Assembly (NCBI GenBank): GCA_038231615.1
Contig: JBBRLA010000098.1
Coordinates: 1 to 17,717, forward strand
Direction of reading: 5' to 3'
Source: JBBRLA01 sp038231615
GTDB lineage: Bacteria; Myxococcota_A; Polyangia; Palsa-1104; JAEUJZ01
Length of the DNA: 17,717 bases
The notes below the pieces were generated by a model. It was given only the letters and a program-made list of their open reading frames with translations. It was not told where the DNA came from and made no database searches. How positions within the stretch are numbered: position 1 is the stretch's first letter; every line of letters starts with the position of its first letter. Position numbers and translations under genes: made by a program. Positions 1 to 7,457 of the stretch are shown here, one piece after another.

Positions 1-62
1 AGGAACTGCTCCAGGGCAATCTTGGCGATCTGATCGGAGAGGGTACGGAAAGGAGGTGTCAT
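1..62 (-). CDS. 5' end of an unidentified gene, truncated by the window edge
   Basis: On the minus strand an ATG at 62-60 opens a frame that stays open to the window edge, giving about 20 residues that begin MTPPFRTLSDQIAKIALEQF. Most third codon positions are G or C, as in the neighbouring genes, and the peptide has the look of a short N-terminal helix. It lies 78 nt downstream of the stop of the minus-strand metallo-hydrolase gene, in the same direction, so it could be read from the same transcript. No clear ribosome binding site precedes the ATG. The fragment is too short to assign a family. The start is tentative, and the frame could be chance. Confidence 0.35.
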   Translation of the reverse strand, partial: MTPPFRTLSDQIAKIALEQF

Positions 63-140
63 GGGGACCGACACAAGCGCGTCTTTGCGGTGGGGTCAAG
101 TTTTTTGATGCTTCGAGCGTTCGGGCTTTTTTGCGGCCCC

Positions 141-1172
141 TTACCGGACGTTGGAGATCGGCGGCAAATACTGGTGCCCCAGGCGCACGTCGATGCCTGG
201 GTGCTCGCGGACGAGTTGTTCCAGGCGCGCCAGGCTCTCGGCGTTCTTTTTCTGGTCCGCGGTGTAGCTGCCGGGCTCCACCTGGTTGCGCCAGCCCCAG
301 GCCGTGTGGCAGGTATCCCCGGTGAAGAGTACCGGCCCGGTGGGGGTGCGGGCCAGGTAGCTGGTGCTTCCCGGCGTGTGCCCCGGCGTCCACAGCGCCC
401 AGAACGAGCCGTCGCCGAAGACGTCGAGTACCCCCGCGAACCGGCGACTCGCGTCTGCCGAGAAGCGCCATTCGGCAATGGGCGCCTGGCCCTCCATCGC
501 CCGGTTGGTGGTCCCGCGCACGAAGAGGTTCTGGAACGCCCGCGCCGTCGCCTCGCCTGGGCCGGCGTAGATCGGCGTCCCATGGGGCACGTCGCGCATC
601 CCGGTAATGTGATCGATGTGCATGTGGGTCAGGAACACCCCGGAAAGCCCGGGCCGCTTCTCATCCTGCGCCGCCGCCGGGACGCCCGCTTCCCGGGCCA
701 GGTAGTCGCCGAGCGGCAGGTGCACCACCAGCTTCGAAAAATGCATGAATCGCCGGATCAGCCTGGTCGGCGCCGCCTGCTTCGGGGCGTCGCGCAGGGC
801 GCGTTCGACGCCGGTGTCGATGATGAAGAGGCCCCGGGTCGGGTGGCGCACCGCGTGGAAGAAGATCTGGATCGGCTCGTCGCCATCCACCAGGCCCGCG
901 GCCTTGGCCTTCTGGCTGGACAGGTTGATTAGCCCGCCCCGCGGGACGCTCCAGTCGGCGGAGTTGATGGTCTCGACGGTCAGGGGGCCGGGCTGGTCCA
1001 GGACCGAAAGCAGGTCGGCGCTGCTCTTTTGCGCCCCCAGCGTCGCCGGCTGGACGAGGTGGGTGGTGACGCTACAGGCTGTCGTGGCCAGGGCCGCCAA
1101 CCCAAGGGCCACGGCGGCCACGACGGAAAGCGGGGAACGGGGAGACACAGGGGCGCGGGTCGGATGGCTCAT
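141..1172 (-). CDS. Metallo-beta-lactamase-fold hydrolase, probable lipoprotein, lactonase-like
   Basis: This is a 343-residue protein. Residues 1-33 look like a lipoprotein signal: a basic start, a hydrophobic core (about 15-30) and Cys33 in the loose lipobox TTAC, so it is probably anchored in an envelope membrane. The body has the full metallo-beta-lactamase zinc set: H183-x-H185-x-D187-H188 (THMHIDH), H265 (TPGHTPGS), D286 (FTGDT) and H333 (LGHQY). The upstream strand with FIIDTG (117-121) is also typical. This ligand order is shared by AHL lactonases of the AiiA/AttM group and by other MBL hydrolases, so a lactone or ester substrate is possible but unproven. The start is the first ATG that leaves a complete signal peptide. 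No Shine-Dalgarno is visible; a GACAAT hexamer lies 8 nt before the ATG (1186-1181 on this strand). The gene is divergent from ileS across 139 nt. Confidence 0.9.
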   Translation of the reverse strand: MSHPTRAPVSPRSPLSVVAAVALGLAALATTACSVTTHLVQPATLGAQKSSADLLSVLDQPGPLTVETINSADWSVPRGGLINLSSQKAKAAGLVDGDEPIQIFFHAVRHPTRGLFIIDTGVERALRDAPKQAAPTRLIRRFMHFSKLVVHLPLGDYLAREAGVPAAAQDEKRPGLSGVFLTHMHIDHITGMRDVPHGTPIYAGPGEATARAFQNLFVRGTTNRAMEGQAPIAEWRFSADASRRFAGVLDVFGDGSFWALWTPGHTPGSTSYLARTPTGPVLFTGDTCHTAWGWRNQVEPGSYTADQKKNAESLARLEQLVREHPGIDVRLGHQYLPPISNVR

Positions 1173-1297
1173 GTCAGGACATTGTCACACGAGAGCGCGT
1201 CGTCAGTGGCAAAATTGGCCTATCTGGCACCATGCACCCGGTAAAGGGCCGGGGGCGTTTGTCTGGTCACCGACCGGCCGGTCGCCCCGGGCTGTGC

Positions 1298-1303
1298 TAG
1301 ACT
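1298..1303 (+). promoter_or_regulatory. Candidate extended -10 of ileS, near-leaderless
   Basis: TAGACT, preceded by TGC, matches four of six bases of the -10 consensus and lies 8 nt before the ileS ATG. No convincing -35 is found 16-18 nt upstream. Transcription from here would begin within a few bases of the start codon. This agrees with the absence of a Shine-Dalgarno sequence. Read by eye only. Confidence 0.4.
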
Positions 1304-1311
1304 GCGCCGCC

Positions 1312-4300
1312 ATGCCCACTTTTCGACCGGTCGATCCCAGGCAGAATTTTCCCCAGCTTGAAGAACGAGTGCTCGCCTTCTGGAAGGCGCAGCGCATCTT
1401 CGAAAAGAGCGGCGGCGCACAGAATGGCGCACAGAATATTGGCGGGCCGGGCGCCGCACCGGACCCCCGGCCGCTCTTCGTTTTCTATGAGGGGCCGCCC
1501 ACGGCCAACGGGCTGCCCGGCATCCACCACGTGCTGGCGCGGGCCTTCAAGGACGTGATTCCCCGCTACAAGACCATGCGCGGCTTCCGGGTGCCGCGGA
1601 AGGCCGGGTGGGACTGCCACGGCCTGCCGGTGGAGGTTGAAGTCGAGAAGCGCCTGGGCCTCACGGGCAAGGGGCAGATCGAGAAGCTCGGCGTGGCCGA
1701 GTTCAACCGCCAGTGCCGGGAAAGCGTCTTCCGCTACATCGCCGACTGGGACCGGATGACCGACCGCATCGGCTTCTGGCTCGACACGGAACACCCCTAC
1801 CGCACCCTGGACACGCCCTACATCGAGTCGTGCTGGTCACTGCTCAAGAGCCTGTGGGACCGGGGGCTCCTGTCGCAGGACTACAAGGTCACCAAGCACT
1901 GCCCGCGCTGCGGCACCTCGCTGGCAGAGGCGGAGGCCAAGCAGGGGATGAAAGAGGACGTGGACGACCCATCGGTGACGGTGCGCCTGCGCCTGCGCCC
2001 GGGACAGCTGCTGCCGGTGGGCGGCCACAGCACCTCAGAGGTGCCGACCTCGGTGCTGATCTGGACCACCACGCCGTGGACGTTGCCGGCCAACGCCGCG
2101 GCGGCGCTGAACCGCACGGCGGAGTATGCCCTGTGCGAAGTGTCGTTGCCGGAAGTGAAAGCAGAGGGGAAGGCTGCGGGCGCCCCAGACGGGAAGGCTG
2201 TGGGCGCCGGGCCCGAGGGGGAAAGCGCCGCGGTGCAAGGACCGGCTGGGGGCCACGCGCAAGTCGAGCGTCTGATCCTTCTTTCAGCGCAGGTGCAGCA
2301 TGTCCTGGGCAAGGACGCCCGGGTGCTGGGCACCGCGTCGGGCGAGGCCTTCGGGGGGCTTTTTTACGAGCCGCTCTACCCCGGGGTGGGCGCGGGGCGG
2401 GACCCGGCGGACCTGTCCGCCGCCTATCGCACCCTGGTGGACGAAACCGTGGAATTGGGCGAGGGCACAGGCATCGTTCACATCGCCCCGGCGTACGGCG
2501 ACCTGGACGTGGGGCGGCGGCACGGGCTGCCGGTGCTCTTCTCGGTGGGGCTGGACGGGGTGGTGATGCCGGCGTTCCCCAAGTTCGCGGGGAAGTTTTT
2601 CAAGGATGCGGACCCGCTCATCACCCGCGACCTGAAGGAGCGGGGGCTGCTCTATCACAGCGGGCGAGTCAAGCACGCCTACCCCTTCTGCTGGCGCTGC
2701 GACTCGCCGCTGCTCTACTTCGCCAAGACGAGCTGGTACATCCGCACCACCGCGGTCAAGGACCAGATGCTGCGGGCAAATCAGGAGATCAACTGGATCC
2801 CCGACAACGTCAAAGAGGGGCGCTTCGGCGACTGGCTGAACAACAACGTGGACTGGGCCCTCTCGCGAGAGCGCTACTGGGGCACGCCGCTGCCCCTGTG
2901 GCAGTGCGACACCTGCGCCGCCCGGGAATTTATGGGCAGCATCGCGGACCTCTCGGAGCGGCTGGGTCGGGACCTGGCCGCCGACCCGGACCTGGACCTG
3001 CACCGGCCGCACATCGACGAGATGACCTTTAGCTGCCGGAGTTCCGCCTGCGCGCAGGGCCGCATGCAGCGGGTGAAGGACGTCATCGACTGCTGGTTCG
3101 ACAGCGGCGCCATGCCCTTCGCGCAACACCACTACCCCTTCGAGCACAAGGCAGACTTCGACCAGCTTTTCCCCGCGGACTACATCAGCGAGGGGGTGGA
3201 CCAGACGCGGGGGTGGTTTTATACGCTGCACGCGCTGGGGGTGCTGGTGAAGGGCGGCCCGGCGTACAAAAACTGCATCGTGCTGGGGCACATCCTGGAC
3301 GACAAGGGCCGCAAGATGAGCAAGCGTCTGGGCAACATCGTCGACCCCTGGACGGTGCTGGACGTGGAGGGCGCCGACGCCCTGCGCTACTACCTGTACA
3401 CCGCGTCACCCCCGGGGCAGCCGCGGCGTTTCTCGCAGGCGCTGGTGCGGCAATCGCTGCGTCAGTTCCTGCTGACGCTGTGGAACTGCTACAGCTTCTT
3501 CGCCACCTATGCCGAGGCGGAGTACCACAAGCTGGGCACCCAGCCGGTACCGTGGCAGGAGCGGCCGGTGATCGATCAGTGGGTGCTGGGGCGCCTGCAC
3601 CGCCTGATCGCCGATACCACCGTTCGCCTGGAACGCTACGACCTGACCGCGGCGGCCCGGGGCATCGCCGACTTCGTCGACGAGCTGTCCAACTGGTACG
3701 TGCGGCGCAACCGCGACCGCTTCTGGTCCAGTCTGGACGGTGCCGGCGCGGGGACCGGGGCTCAGGCGGCGCCAACGCCAACGCCAACCGATGATGGGCA
3801 GGTGGGGTCTTTAGCGGAGGTGAACAAGCGAGCGGCGTATCAGACGCTGCACGCATGCCTGGTTGGGGTGGCGCAGCTGGCCGCGCCGTTCATCCCCTTC
3901 TTGACCGAGGAGCTGTGGCAAAACCTGGCGCGCAGCCTGGACCCGGGCGCCGCGGAAAGCGTCCACCTGTCACGCTGGCCCGAGCCGGACGCGGCGATCC
4001 TTTCCGGCACGGCGGAGCTTTTGGCGGACATGGAAGTGGTGCTGAAAGTGGTGGCCCTGGGACGGGCGGCGCGGGTCGAGCATTCGCTGAAAACGCGACA
4101 GCCGCTTTCGGCGGTGATGGTGCAGGTGCCGAGCGCGGCGGCACGGCGGAGTCTCTTGCGCTTCGACAAGGAAGTGAAGGAGGAACTGAACGTGGAGGAG
4201 GTGCGGCTGACGGAGGAGGGGACGCACCTTCTGCGTTACACGGTGCGGCCGAACCTGCCCAAATTGGGCAAGAAGTACGGCAAACGCATCAAGCAGATCC

Positions 4301-4773
4301 AGGACGCGCTTTTGCGGCTTTCGGAGGCGGAAAGCACGGCGCTGGCGGAGACCGCCCTGCGGGAGGAGCCGGTGACTCTGTCGACGCCCGAAGGGCCGAT
4401 CGAGCTGCTTCCCGACGAGGTGTTGCTGAATTCCCAGTCCGTGGAGGGTTTCGCGGCCAAGGCCGAGGGCGGGGTGGTGGTGGCCATCGCCACCCAGGTG
4501 ACCCCCGACCTGCGCGACAAGGGCATTGCCCGCGAGGTGATCCGGGCGGTGGGCGAGCTGCGCAAGAAGGCGGGCTGCAAGGTAAGCGACCGGGTCCAGG
4601 TGGGATACCACGCGACGGACGCGGTGGCCGGCGAGGCGCTGGCGAAGTACGCCGGGTTCATCGGCGGCGAGACGCTCTCGGAGTTTGGCGCGGGGCGGCT
4701 GGCAGGACCGGAAGTGCAGGAGGGCGAGGTGGACCTGGACGAGGTGAAGGTGGGGCTGACGCTTTTACGCTAA
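1312..4773 (+). CDS. ileS: Isoleucyl-tRNA synthetase
   Basis: The gene encodes the cytoplasmic class I enzyme that charges tRNA-Ile; 1153 residues. The adenylate-site signature is GPPTANGLPGIHH (61-73), where the usual HIGH is replaced by GIHH, a variant known in the long, eukaryote-like (type 2) IleRS. The second signature is KMSKR (668-672). The editing (CP1) domain contains TGIVHIAPAYG, the catalytic core contains DCWFDSGAMPFAQHHYPF, and CPRC lies at 197-200. The C-terminal anticodon-binding domain is complete, and length fits the family. The ATG at 1312 gives the usual family beginning (FRPVDPRQNFPQLEERVLAFW); the open frame extends upstream to 745, but that part is the shadow of the MBL gene. 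Oddities are three low-complexity inserts: a 12-nt tandem repeat at 1414-1437, a G/A/E-rich insert near residues 283-318, and a PTPTPT stretch at 3771-3788. Type 2 IleRS are often less sensitive to mupirocin; this is family knowledge, not shown here. Confidence 0.97.
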   Translation: MPTFRPVDPRQNFPQLEERVLAFWKAQRIFEKSGGAQNGAQNIGGPGAAPDPRPLFVFYEGPPTANGLPGIHHVLARAFKDVIPRYKTMRGFRVPRKAGWDCHGLPVEVEVEKRLGLTGKGQIEKLGVAEFNRQCRESVFRYIADWDRMTDRIGFWLDTEHPYRTLDTPYIESCWSLLKSLWDRGLLSQDYKVTKHCPRCGTSLAEAEAKQGMKEDVDDPSVTVRLRLRPGQLLPVGGHSTSEVPTSVLIWTTTPWTLPANAAAALNRTAEYALCEVSLPEVKAEGKAAGAPDGKAVGAGPEGESAAVQGPAGGHAQVERLILLSAQVQHVLGKDARVLGTASGEAFGGLFYEPLYPGVGAGRDPADLSAAYRTLVDETVELGEGTGIVHIAPAYGDLDVGRRHGLPVLFSVGLDGVVMPAFPKFAGKFFKDADPLITRDLKERGLLYHSGRVKHAYPFCWRCDSPLLYFAKTSWYIRTTAVKDQMLRANQEINWIPDNVKEGRFGDWLNNNVDWALSRERYWGTPLPLWQCDTCAAREFMGSIADLSERLGRDLAADPDLDLHRPHIDEMTFSCRSSACAQGRMQRVKDVIDCWFDSGAMPFAQHHYPFEHKADFDQLFPADYISEGVDQTRGWFYTLHALGVLVKGGPAYKNCIVLGHILDDKGRKMSKRLGNIVDPWTVLDVEGADALRYYLYTASPPGQPRRFSQALVRQSLRQFLLTLWNCYSFFATYAEAEYHKLGTQPVPWQERPVIDQWVLGRLHRLIADTTVRLERYDLTAAARGIADFVDELSNWYVRRNRDRFWSSLDGAGAGTGAQAAPTPTPTDDGQVGSLAEVNKRAAYQTLHACLVGVAQLAAPFIPFLTEELWQNLARSLDPGAAESVHLSRWPEPDAAILSGTAELLADMEVVLKVVALGRAARVEHSLKTRQPLSAVMVQVPSAAARRSLLRFDKEVKEELNVEEVRLTEEGTHLLRYTVRPNLPKLGKKYGKRIKQIQDALLRLSEAESTALAETALREEPVTLSTPEGPIELLPDEVLLNSQSVEGFAAKAEGGVVVAIATQVTPDLRDKGIAREVIRAVGELRKKAGCKVSDRVQVGYHATDAVAGEALAKYAGFIGGETLSEFGAGRLAGPEVQEGEVDLDEVKVGLTLLR
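1414..1437 (+). repeat. 12-nt direct tandem repeat inside ileS (two copies)
   Basis: GGCGCACAGAAT occurs twice in direct succession (1414-1425 and 1426-1437). It encodes the repeated GAQN of a loop just before the adenylate-binding strand of IleRS. The unit is a multiple of three, so the frame is kept. It looks like a recent slippage duplication in a tolerant loop. Confidence 0.9.
2167..2208 (+). repeat. Imperfect 18-nt direct repeat in the ileS editing-domain insert
   Basis: GGGAAGGCTGCGGGCGCC (2167-2184) recurs at 2191-2208 with one base changed (C to T), separated by 6 nt. In the protein this gives GKAAGAPDGKAVGAG, part of a low-complexity insert within the editing domain. The pattern suggests growth of the insert by duplication. 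Confidence 0.85.
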
Positions 4774-4793
4774 AAAGGGACCCCTGACCGCGT

Positions 4794-4813
4794 CGGTGAA
4801 AACCAGGTCACCG
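4794..4813. terminator. Small hairpin between convergent ileS and hydrolase genes
   Basis: CGGTGA (4794-4799) pairs with TCACCG (4808-4813) around an 8-nt loop, at the point where ileS and the minus-strand hydrolase gene meet tail to tail; the stop codon of the hydrolase lies in the right arm. It could serve transcripts from both sides. There is no T-run on either side, so it is a weak candidate for an intrinsic terminator. Confidence 0.3.
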
Positions 4814-5455
4814 GAGCAGGCGCTGGAAACGGTCGTCATCCAGAGCAGCAGTTTCCTGACCGCGGACCTGGATGAAACGCTGCCCCGCCCAGCCGGCGAT
4901 CAGGTCGTCACCGGCCGAGGCGGACGGCGCCTCTTCGCCGGTGTCGCGGCAGGGATCGCCGGCGCACTCGCCCGGCGGCGGCGCCCCCCGGGAGAGGAAG
5001 TAGAGGCGAGTGGCCGCAGAATGGCGGTGGCCCTGATCGCGGAAGGGAATGAAGTCCGGATGGAGTTCGACGAAGGCGACCATGCGCGAAAGTTCAAGGT
5101 TCTGATCGCCAAACCCGAGGTCCAGGATCTGCGACGACTTGTACTGCTCGAAGACCACCCCGCGCTGCCGCAGCGCCGCCACGGCCTCGCGTACCCGCTC
5201 GCCGGGCCAGCGTCCGCCCAGGTAGTCCTTGGGCCCTCGGGACCAGTAGGGGTCGAGCAGCGCCACCCGCCTTGGCAGCAGGGTGGCTGGCGCCCTGCCC
5301 GCATCAACCAGCTCGGACACCAGAGCCGAAAGGGCCACCGCGACCTGGTTCCCCAGGGAGTGCCCCGCCAGCCGGACCTCGCCGCGCTGCCCGGCCAGGC
5401 CAAGGAAAAAAACCGCCAGAAGGAGGACCGCCGGGACCCGGCGCAAGTCGATCAT
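4808..5455 (-). CDS. Lipase-like alpha/beta hydrolase, apparently lacking its N-terminal half
   Basis: This is a 215-residue protein. It starts with a signal-peptide-like stretch (RR at 5-6, hydrophobic 9-21) and then enters directly the nucleophile elbow GHSLG, with Ser33. Asp68 in RVALLDPY and His143 in QGHRHSAATRLYFLS are in the order and spacing of the Asp and His of lipase triads, resembling the pancreatic-lipase-like pattern (GHSLG, then LDP, then H-x-x-R/S). In known lipases about 100 or more residues of core sheet come before the elbow; here there are 32. The missing part is not found upstream: only 46 nt separate this start from the preceding gene, and the frame is closed there. It may be a degraded gene, a minimal variant, or a sequence deletion. 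Two Cys (164, 169) could form a disulfide in an exported protein. It is probably co-transcribed with the membrane protein gene upstream (5502-6560). Confidence 0.65.
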   Translation of the reverse strand: MIDLRRVPAVLLLAVFFLGLAGQRGEVRLAGHSLGNQVAVALSALVSELVDAGRAPATLLPRRVALLDPYWSRGPKDYLGGRWPGERVREAVAALRQRGVVFEQYKSSQILDLGFGDQNLELSRMVAFVELHPDFIPFRDQGHRHSAATRLYFLSRGAPPPGECAGDPCRDTGEEAPSASAGDDLIAGWAGQRFIQVRGQETAALDDDRFQRLLR

Positions 5456-5501
5456 CGGGCCACTCTGCGATGGCTCGGGCCCGGCGTAAAGGGCGGACGT
5501 T

Positions 5502-6560
5502 TTACGTCACCGCGGGGGCCGGCGTCAGCGCCCGCGCCGTCATGCGGGTATGAGACATCGGCAAAGAGAGGCTGCTCCGGGCAATGCACAGAAGCCCGAT
5601 GAGCGAGAGCGCCAGTTCAGAATTGCTTTGCAGCCGGTACCCCGCCATCCCCAAAAGCGCCAGCCCGAAGCCCCGCAGTTGCAGCGCCCCACCCAGGGCC
5701 AGCAGCGCCACTGCCGTGAACACCAGGTCCCCGGCCCCCAGGATGTACAGCCCCTGCACCCAGCGCGTCGTCGGCAGCCGCATCCCCGCCACGGATTGCA
5801 GGAGCCGCGCCGCCATCTCCCAGTCCAGAAGCACCACGGCCAGGAACGTCAGCGAACAGATCGCCGCCGCCGCCAGTCCCAGGGCCATCCCTGGCCCGCC
5901 TTTCTCTCGCTCCCCTGGCAGAAAGCAGATCGGCGAAAGGATCAGCGCCAGCACCACCGTCCCCTGCCCCAGCAGCAAAAGGGCCCCCACCCCCTCCGCC
6001 CGACGCCCCGTGGCCAGATTAAAATAGGCCTCGAAGTGCAGCAAAAGTGGCACCAGCAGCAGCAGCAATCCCACTTTCACCCGCCCCTGCCCCCGCGCGG
6101 GCAGCGCCGAGAGCATCGCCAGCAGGGCCAGGCAAATGAAGCTCACCTGCAAGAGGAACGTGGCCCGCGCCATCCCGATCCCCCAGGCGTCGATCCGACC
6201 CGGGGCAAACATCGCCAGCGCCGAGAGGGGCACCCAGAGCGACGCCACCAGTCCGAAGGCCAGGCGCCCGCCGGCCGACTCCCCCAGCATCCCCTTGCCT
6301 ACCACCCAGAGCAGCGCCACCGCCAGCACCGCCAGCGAGAGCACCCCGACCAGGTTCAGCGCGAAGTCACCGGCCCCTTCCAGCCCGTGCAAAAGCCAGC
6401 GCGGCAGGACATCCGCTTCCGGCCGCAAGAGCGGGCGCAGGACGCGGTACAATAGGACCTCCAGCAGCGCGGCGGCGCAGAGGACCGAAACCAGGGAGAA
6501 GCGATGCTCCGAAAGGTCCCAAACACCTTTGGCGGAATCCTGAACAGCTTTTGATGACAC
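5502..6560 (-). CDS. Polytopic inner-membrane protein of unknown function
   Basis: This is a 352-residue hydrophobic protein with about nine membrane helices, roughly at residues 23-41, 67-90, 99-118, 130-151, 159-181, 188-211, 222-245, 264-290 and 293-325. I do not recognise the family. No catalytic motif stands out, and several Arg, Asp and Glu residues lie in or next to helices (for example the FEAYFNLA region near 175). The frame is open upstream to 6827, but that part overlaps the amidase gene and is P/R-rich like a shadow, so I chose the GTG at 6560. It has TACCGT exactly 6 nt before it and a possible -35 (TTGCGC) 18 nt further up, which suggests a leaderless transcript. The gene is divergent from the amidase operon and followed after 46 nt by the hydrolase gene. 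Confidence 0.8.
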   Translation of the reverse strand: MSSKAVQDSAKGVWDLSEHRFSLVSVLCAAALLEVLLYRVLRPLLRPEADVLPRWLLHGLEGAGDFALNLVGVLSLAVLAVALLWVVGKGMLGESAGGRLAFGLVASLWVPLSALAMFAPGRIDAWGIGMARATFLLQVSFICLALLAMLSALPARGQGRVKVGLLLLLVPLLLHFEAYFNLATGRRAEGVGALLLLGQGTVVLALILSPICFLPGEREKGGPGMALGLAAAAICSLTFLAVVLLDWEMAARLLQSVAGMRLPTTRWVQGLYILGAGDLVFTAVALLALGGALQLRGFGLALLGMAGYRLQSNSELALSLIGLLCIARSSLSLPMSHTRMTARALTPAPAVT

Positions 6561-6566
6561 CGATTC

Positions 6567-6615
6567 ACGGTATGCGCGGTAGGAAGTTGTGCGCAAGAAT
6601 GTAGACCGGTATCCT
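6567..6615. promoter_or_regulatory. Divergent promoters sharing a palindromic -35 region
   Basis: Plus strand: TTGTGC (6587-6592), a 17-nt spacer, and TATCCT (6610-6615), then 6 nt to a GTG at 6622. Minus strand: TTGCGC (6596-6591), an 18-nt spacer, and TACCGT (6572-6567), then 6 nt to a GTG at 6560. The two -35 hexamers overlap within TTGTGCGCAA. Both -35 hexamers match the consensus only at TTG. The support comes from the symmetrical spacing and the matching start codons. Confidence 0.5.
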
Positions 6616-6621
6616 ACCCCG

Positions 6622-7422
6622 GTGCTTCCCCGCCTTCTGCACGCCCAGGGCTGCCATCGGGGCCTTTGCGGCCTTCTCCGCATCGCCGGCTTTCTGTGCG
6701 GGGGCCTGCTGGGGGGTATCGTCGCGGCTGTCCCCGCAGCCTGGGCGCTTACCCCAACCGTCTCGCCCGGACCCGGGGGCGGCCCGCGCAAGGTGGTGGT
6801 GATCGATGCCGGGCATGGCGGCGCCAACCTCGGCGCGCAAGGGCAGGCCCTTTATGAAAAGCAGGTCACCCTGGCCGTGGCCCAGCGTCTGGGGCGCATC
6901 CTGGACGCCCAGGGCTACCGCGTGGTGATGACCCGAAAGGATGATCGCTACCTGACCCTGCGCGAGCGGGTGCGCCGGGGCAATGCCGCCTCGCCCGCGG
7001 TGTTCCTGTCGCTGCACGCCAACGCCAGCCCGGATCACAGCCAGCGCGGCGTCGAGGCCTTCGTCCTGGATCCCTCGGTGGCCGAGGTCGAGGCCCGGCG
7101 CCTTTCCCGCCGTGCCGGGGGCCCGGTGGCGGCGCTCTTGTCCGACGTCCGATCCAGCCTGCTCCTGCGCGAGTCCATGCGCCTGGGTGAGCTGGTCGAG
7201 GACAGCCTGGTGAGCCTGCGGGGCTCCGTGGACCGCGGCGTGCGCCAGGGGGACTACGACGTCCTGGCCGGGGTCAATGCCCCGGCGATCCTGGTCGAGA
7301 TGGGCTTCATCGACCACGTCATCGAAGGGCCGCTGCTGGCCGAACCTGCGGTGCAGGACAACCTGGCCGCCGCCATCGCCGAGGGCATCGGGCGCTACAT
7401 GGCCGAACCCGTCCAGCATTGA
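6622..7422 (+). CDS. N-acetylmuramoyl-L-alanine amidase (Amidase_3, AmiC-like), exported
   Basis: This zinc enzyme cuts the amide bond between N-acetylmuramic acid and the stem peptide of peptidoglycan, during cell separation or wall turnover. With the GTG at 6622 it has 266 residues. A signal peptide (hydrophobic about 21-40, cleavage likely after AWA at 42) is followed by the Amidase_3 domain (57-260). The zinc ligands are H65 (DAGHGG), E79 (LYEKQ) and H132 (SLHANA); E226 in LVEMGF is the catalytic Glu. There is no AMIN targeting domain or LysM. The longer frame starts at a GTG at 6589, but that codon overlaps the -35 hexamer and gives a long, odd N-region. The GTG at 6622 lies exactly 6 nt after TATCCT and fits a leaderless start. 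It is the first gene of the operon with rph and the pyrophosphatase. Confidence 0.92.
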   Translation: MLPRLLHAQGCHRGLCGLLRIAGFLCGGLLGGIVAAVPAAWALTPTVSPGPGGGPRKVVVIDAGHGGANLGAQGQALYEKQVTLAVAQRLGRILDAQGYRVVMTRKDDRYLTLRERVRRGNAASPAVFLSLHANASPDHSQRGVEAFVLDPSVAEVEARRLSRRAGGPVAALLSDVRSSLLLRESMRLGELVEDSLVSLRGSVDRGVRQGDYDVLAGVNAPAILVEMGFIDHVIEGPLLAEPAVQDNLAAAIAEGIGRYMAEPVQH

Positions 7423-7443
7423 CAGCGCCGCCGGGGTCGGGCC

Positions 7444-7450
7444 AAGGTGA
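7444..7450 (+). promoter_or_regulatory. Shine-Dalgarno of rph
   Basis: AAGGTGA lies 7 nt before the ATG at 7458. It decides the rph start against the longer in-frame possibility at 7419, which would overlap the amidase stop. Confidence 0.75.
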
Positions 7451-7457
7451 ACGGCAC

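Noticed and set aside
88..136. GGGGTCAAG and two T6 runs, reminiscent of sequences near REP-associated (RAYT) transposases
   Set aside because: No second copy, hairpin pair or transposase gene is visible in the window. The resemblance is too short to count.
745..1311. Upstream extension of the ileS frame (189 extra codons)
   Set aside because: It lies antisense to the metallo-hydrolase gene, has no IleRS similarity, and the family's N-terminus begins at the ATG at 1312.
1173..1311. Possible T-box or other leader riboswitch before ileS
   Set aside because: No specifier loop, no T-box consensus (TGGNACCGCG), no terminator/antiterminator; the leader is probably absent.
2284..3291. Long minus-strand open frame inside ileS
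   Set aside because: High GC keeps antisense frames free of stops. The plus strand is unmistakable IleRS, and the antisense product is R/P/V/H-rich with no domain.
6561..6827. N-terminal extension of the membrane protein frame
   Set aside because: It overlaps the amidase gene and its promoter, and is P/R/T-rich without hydrophobic segments.
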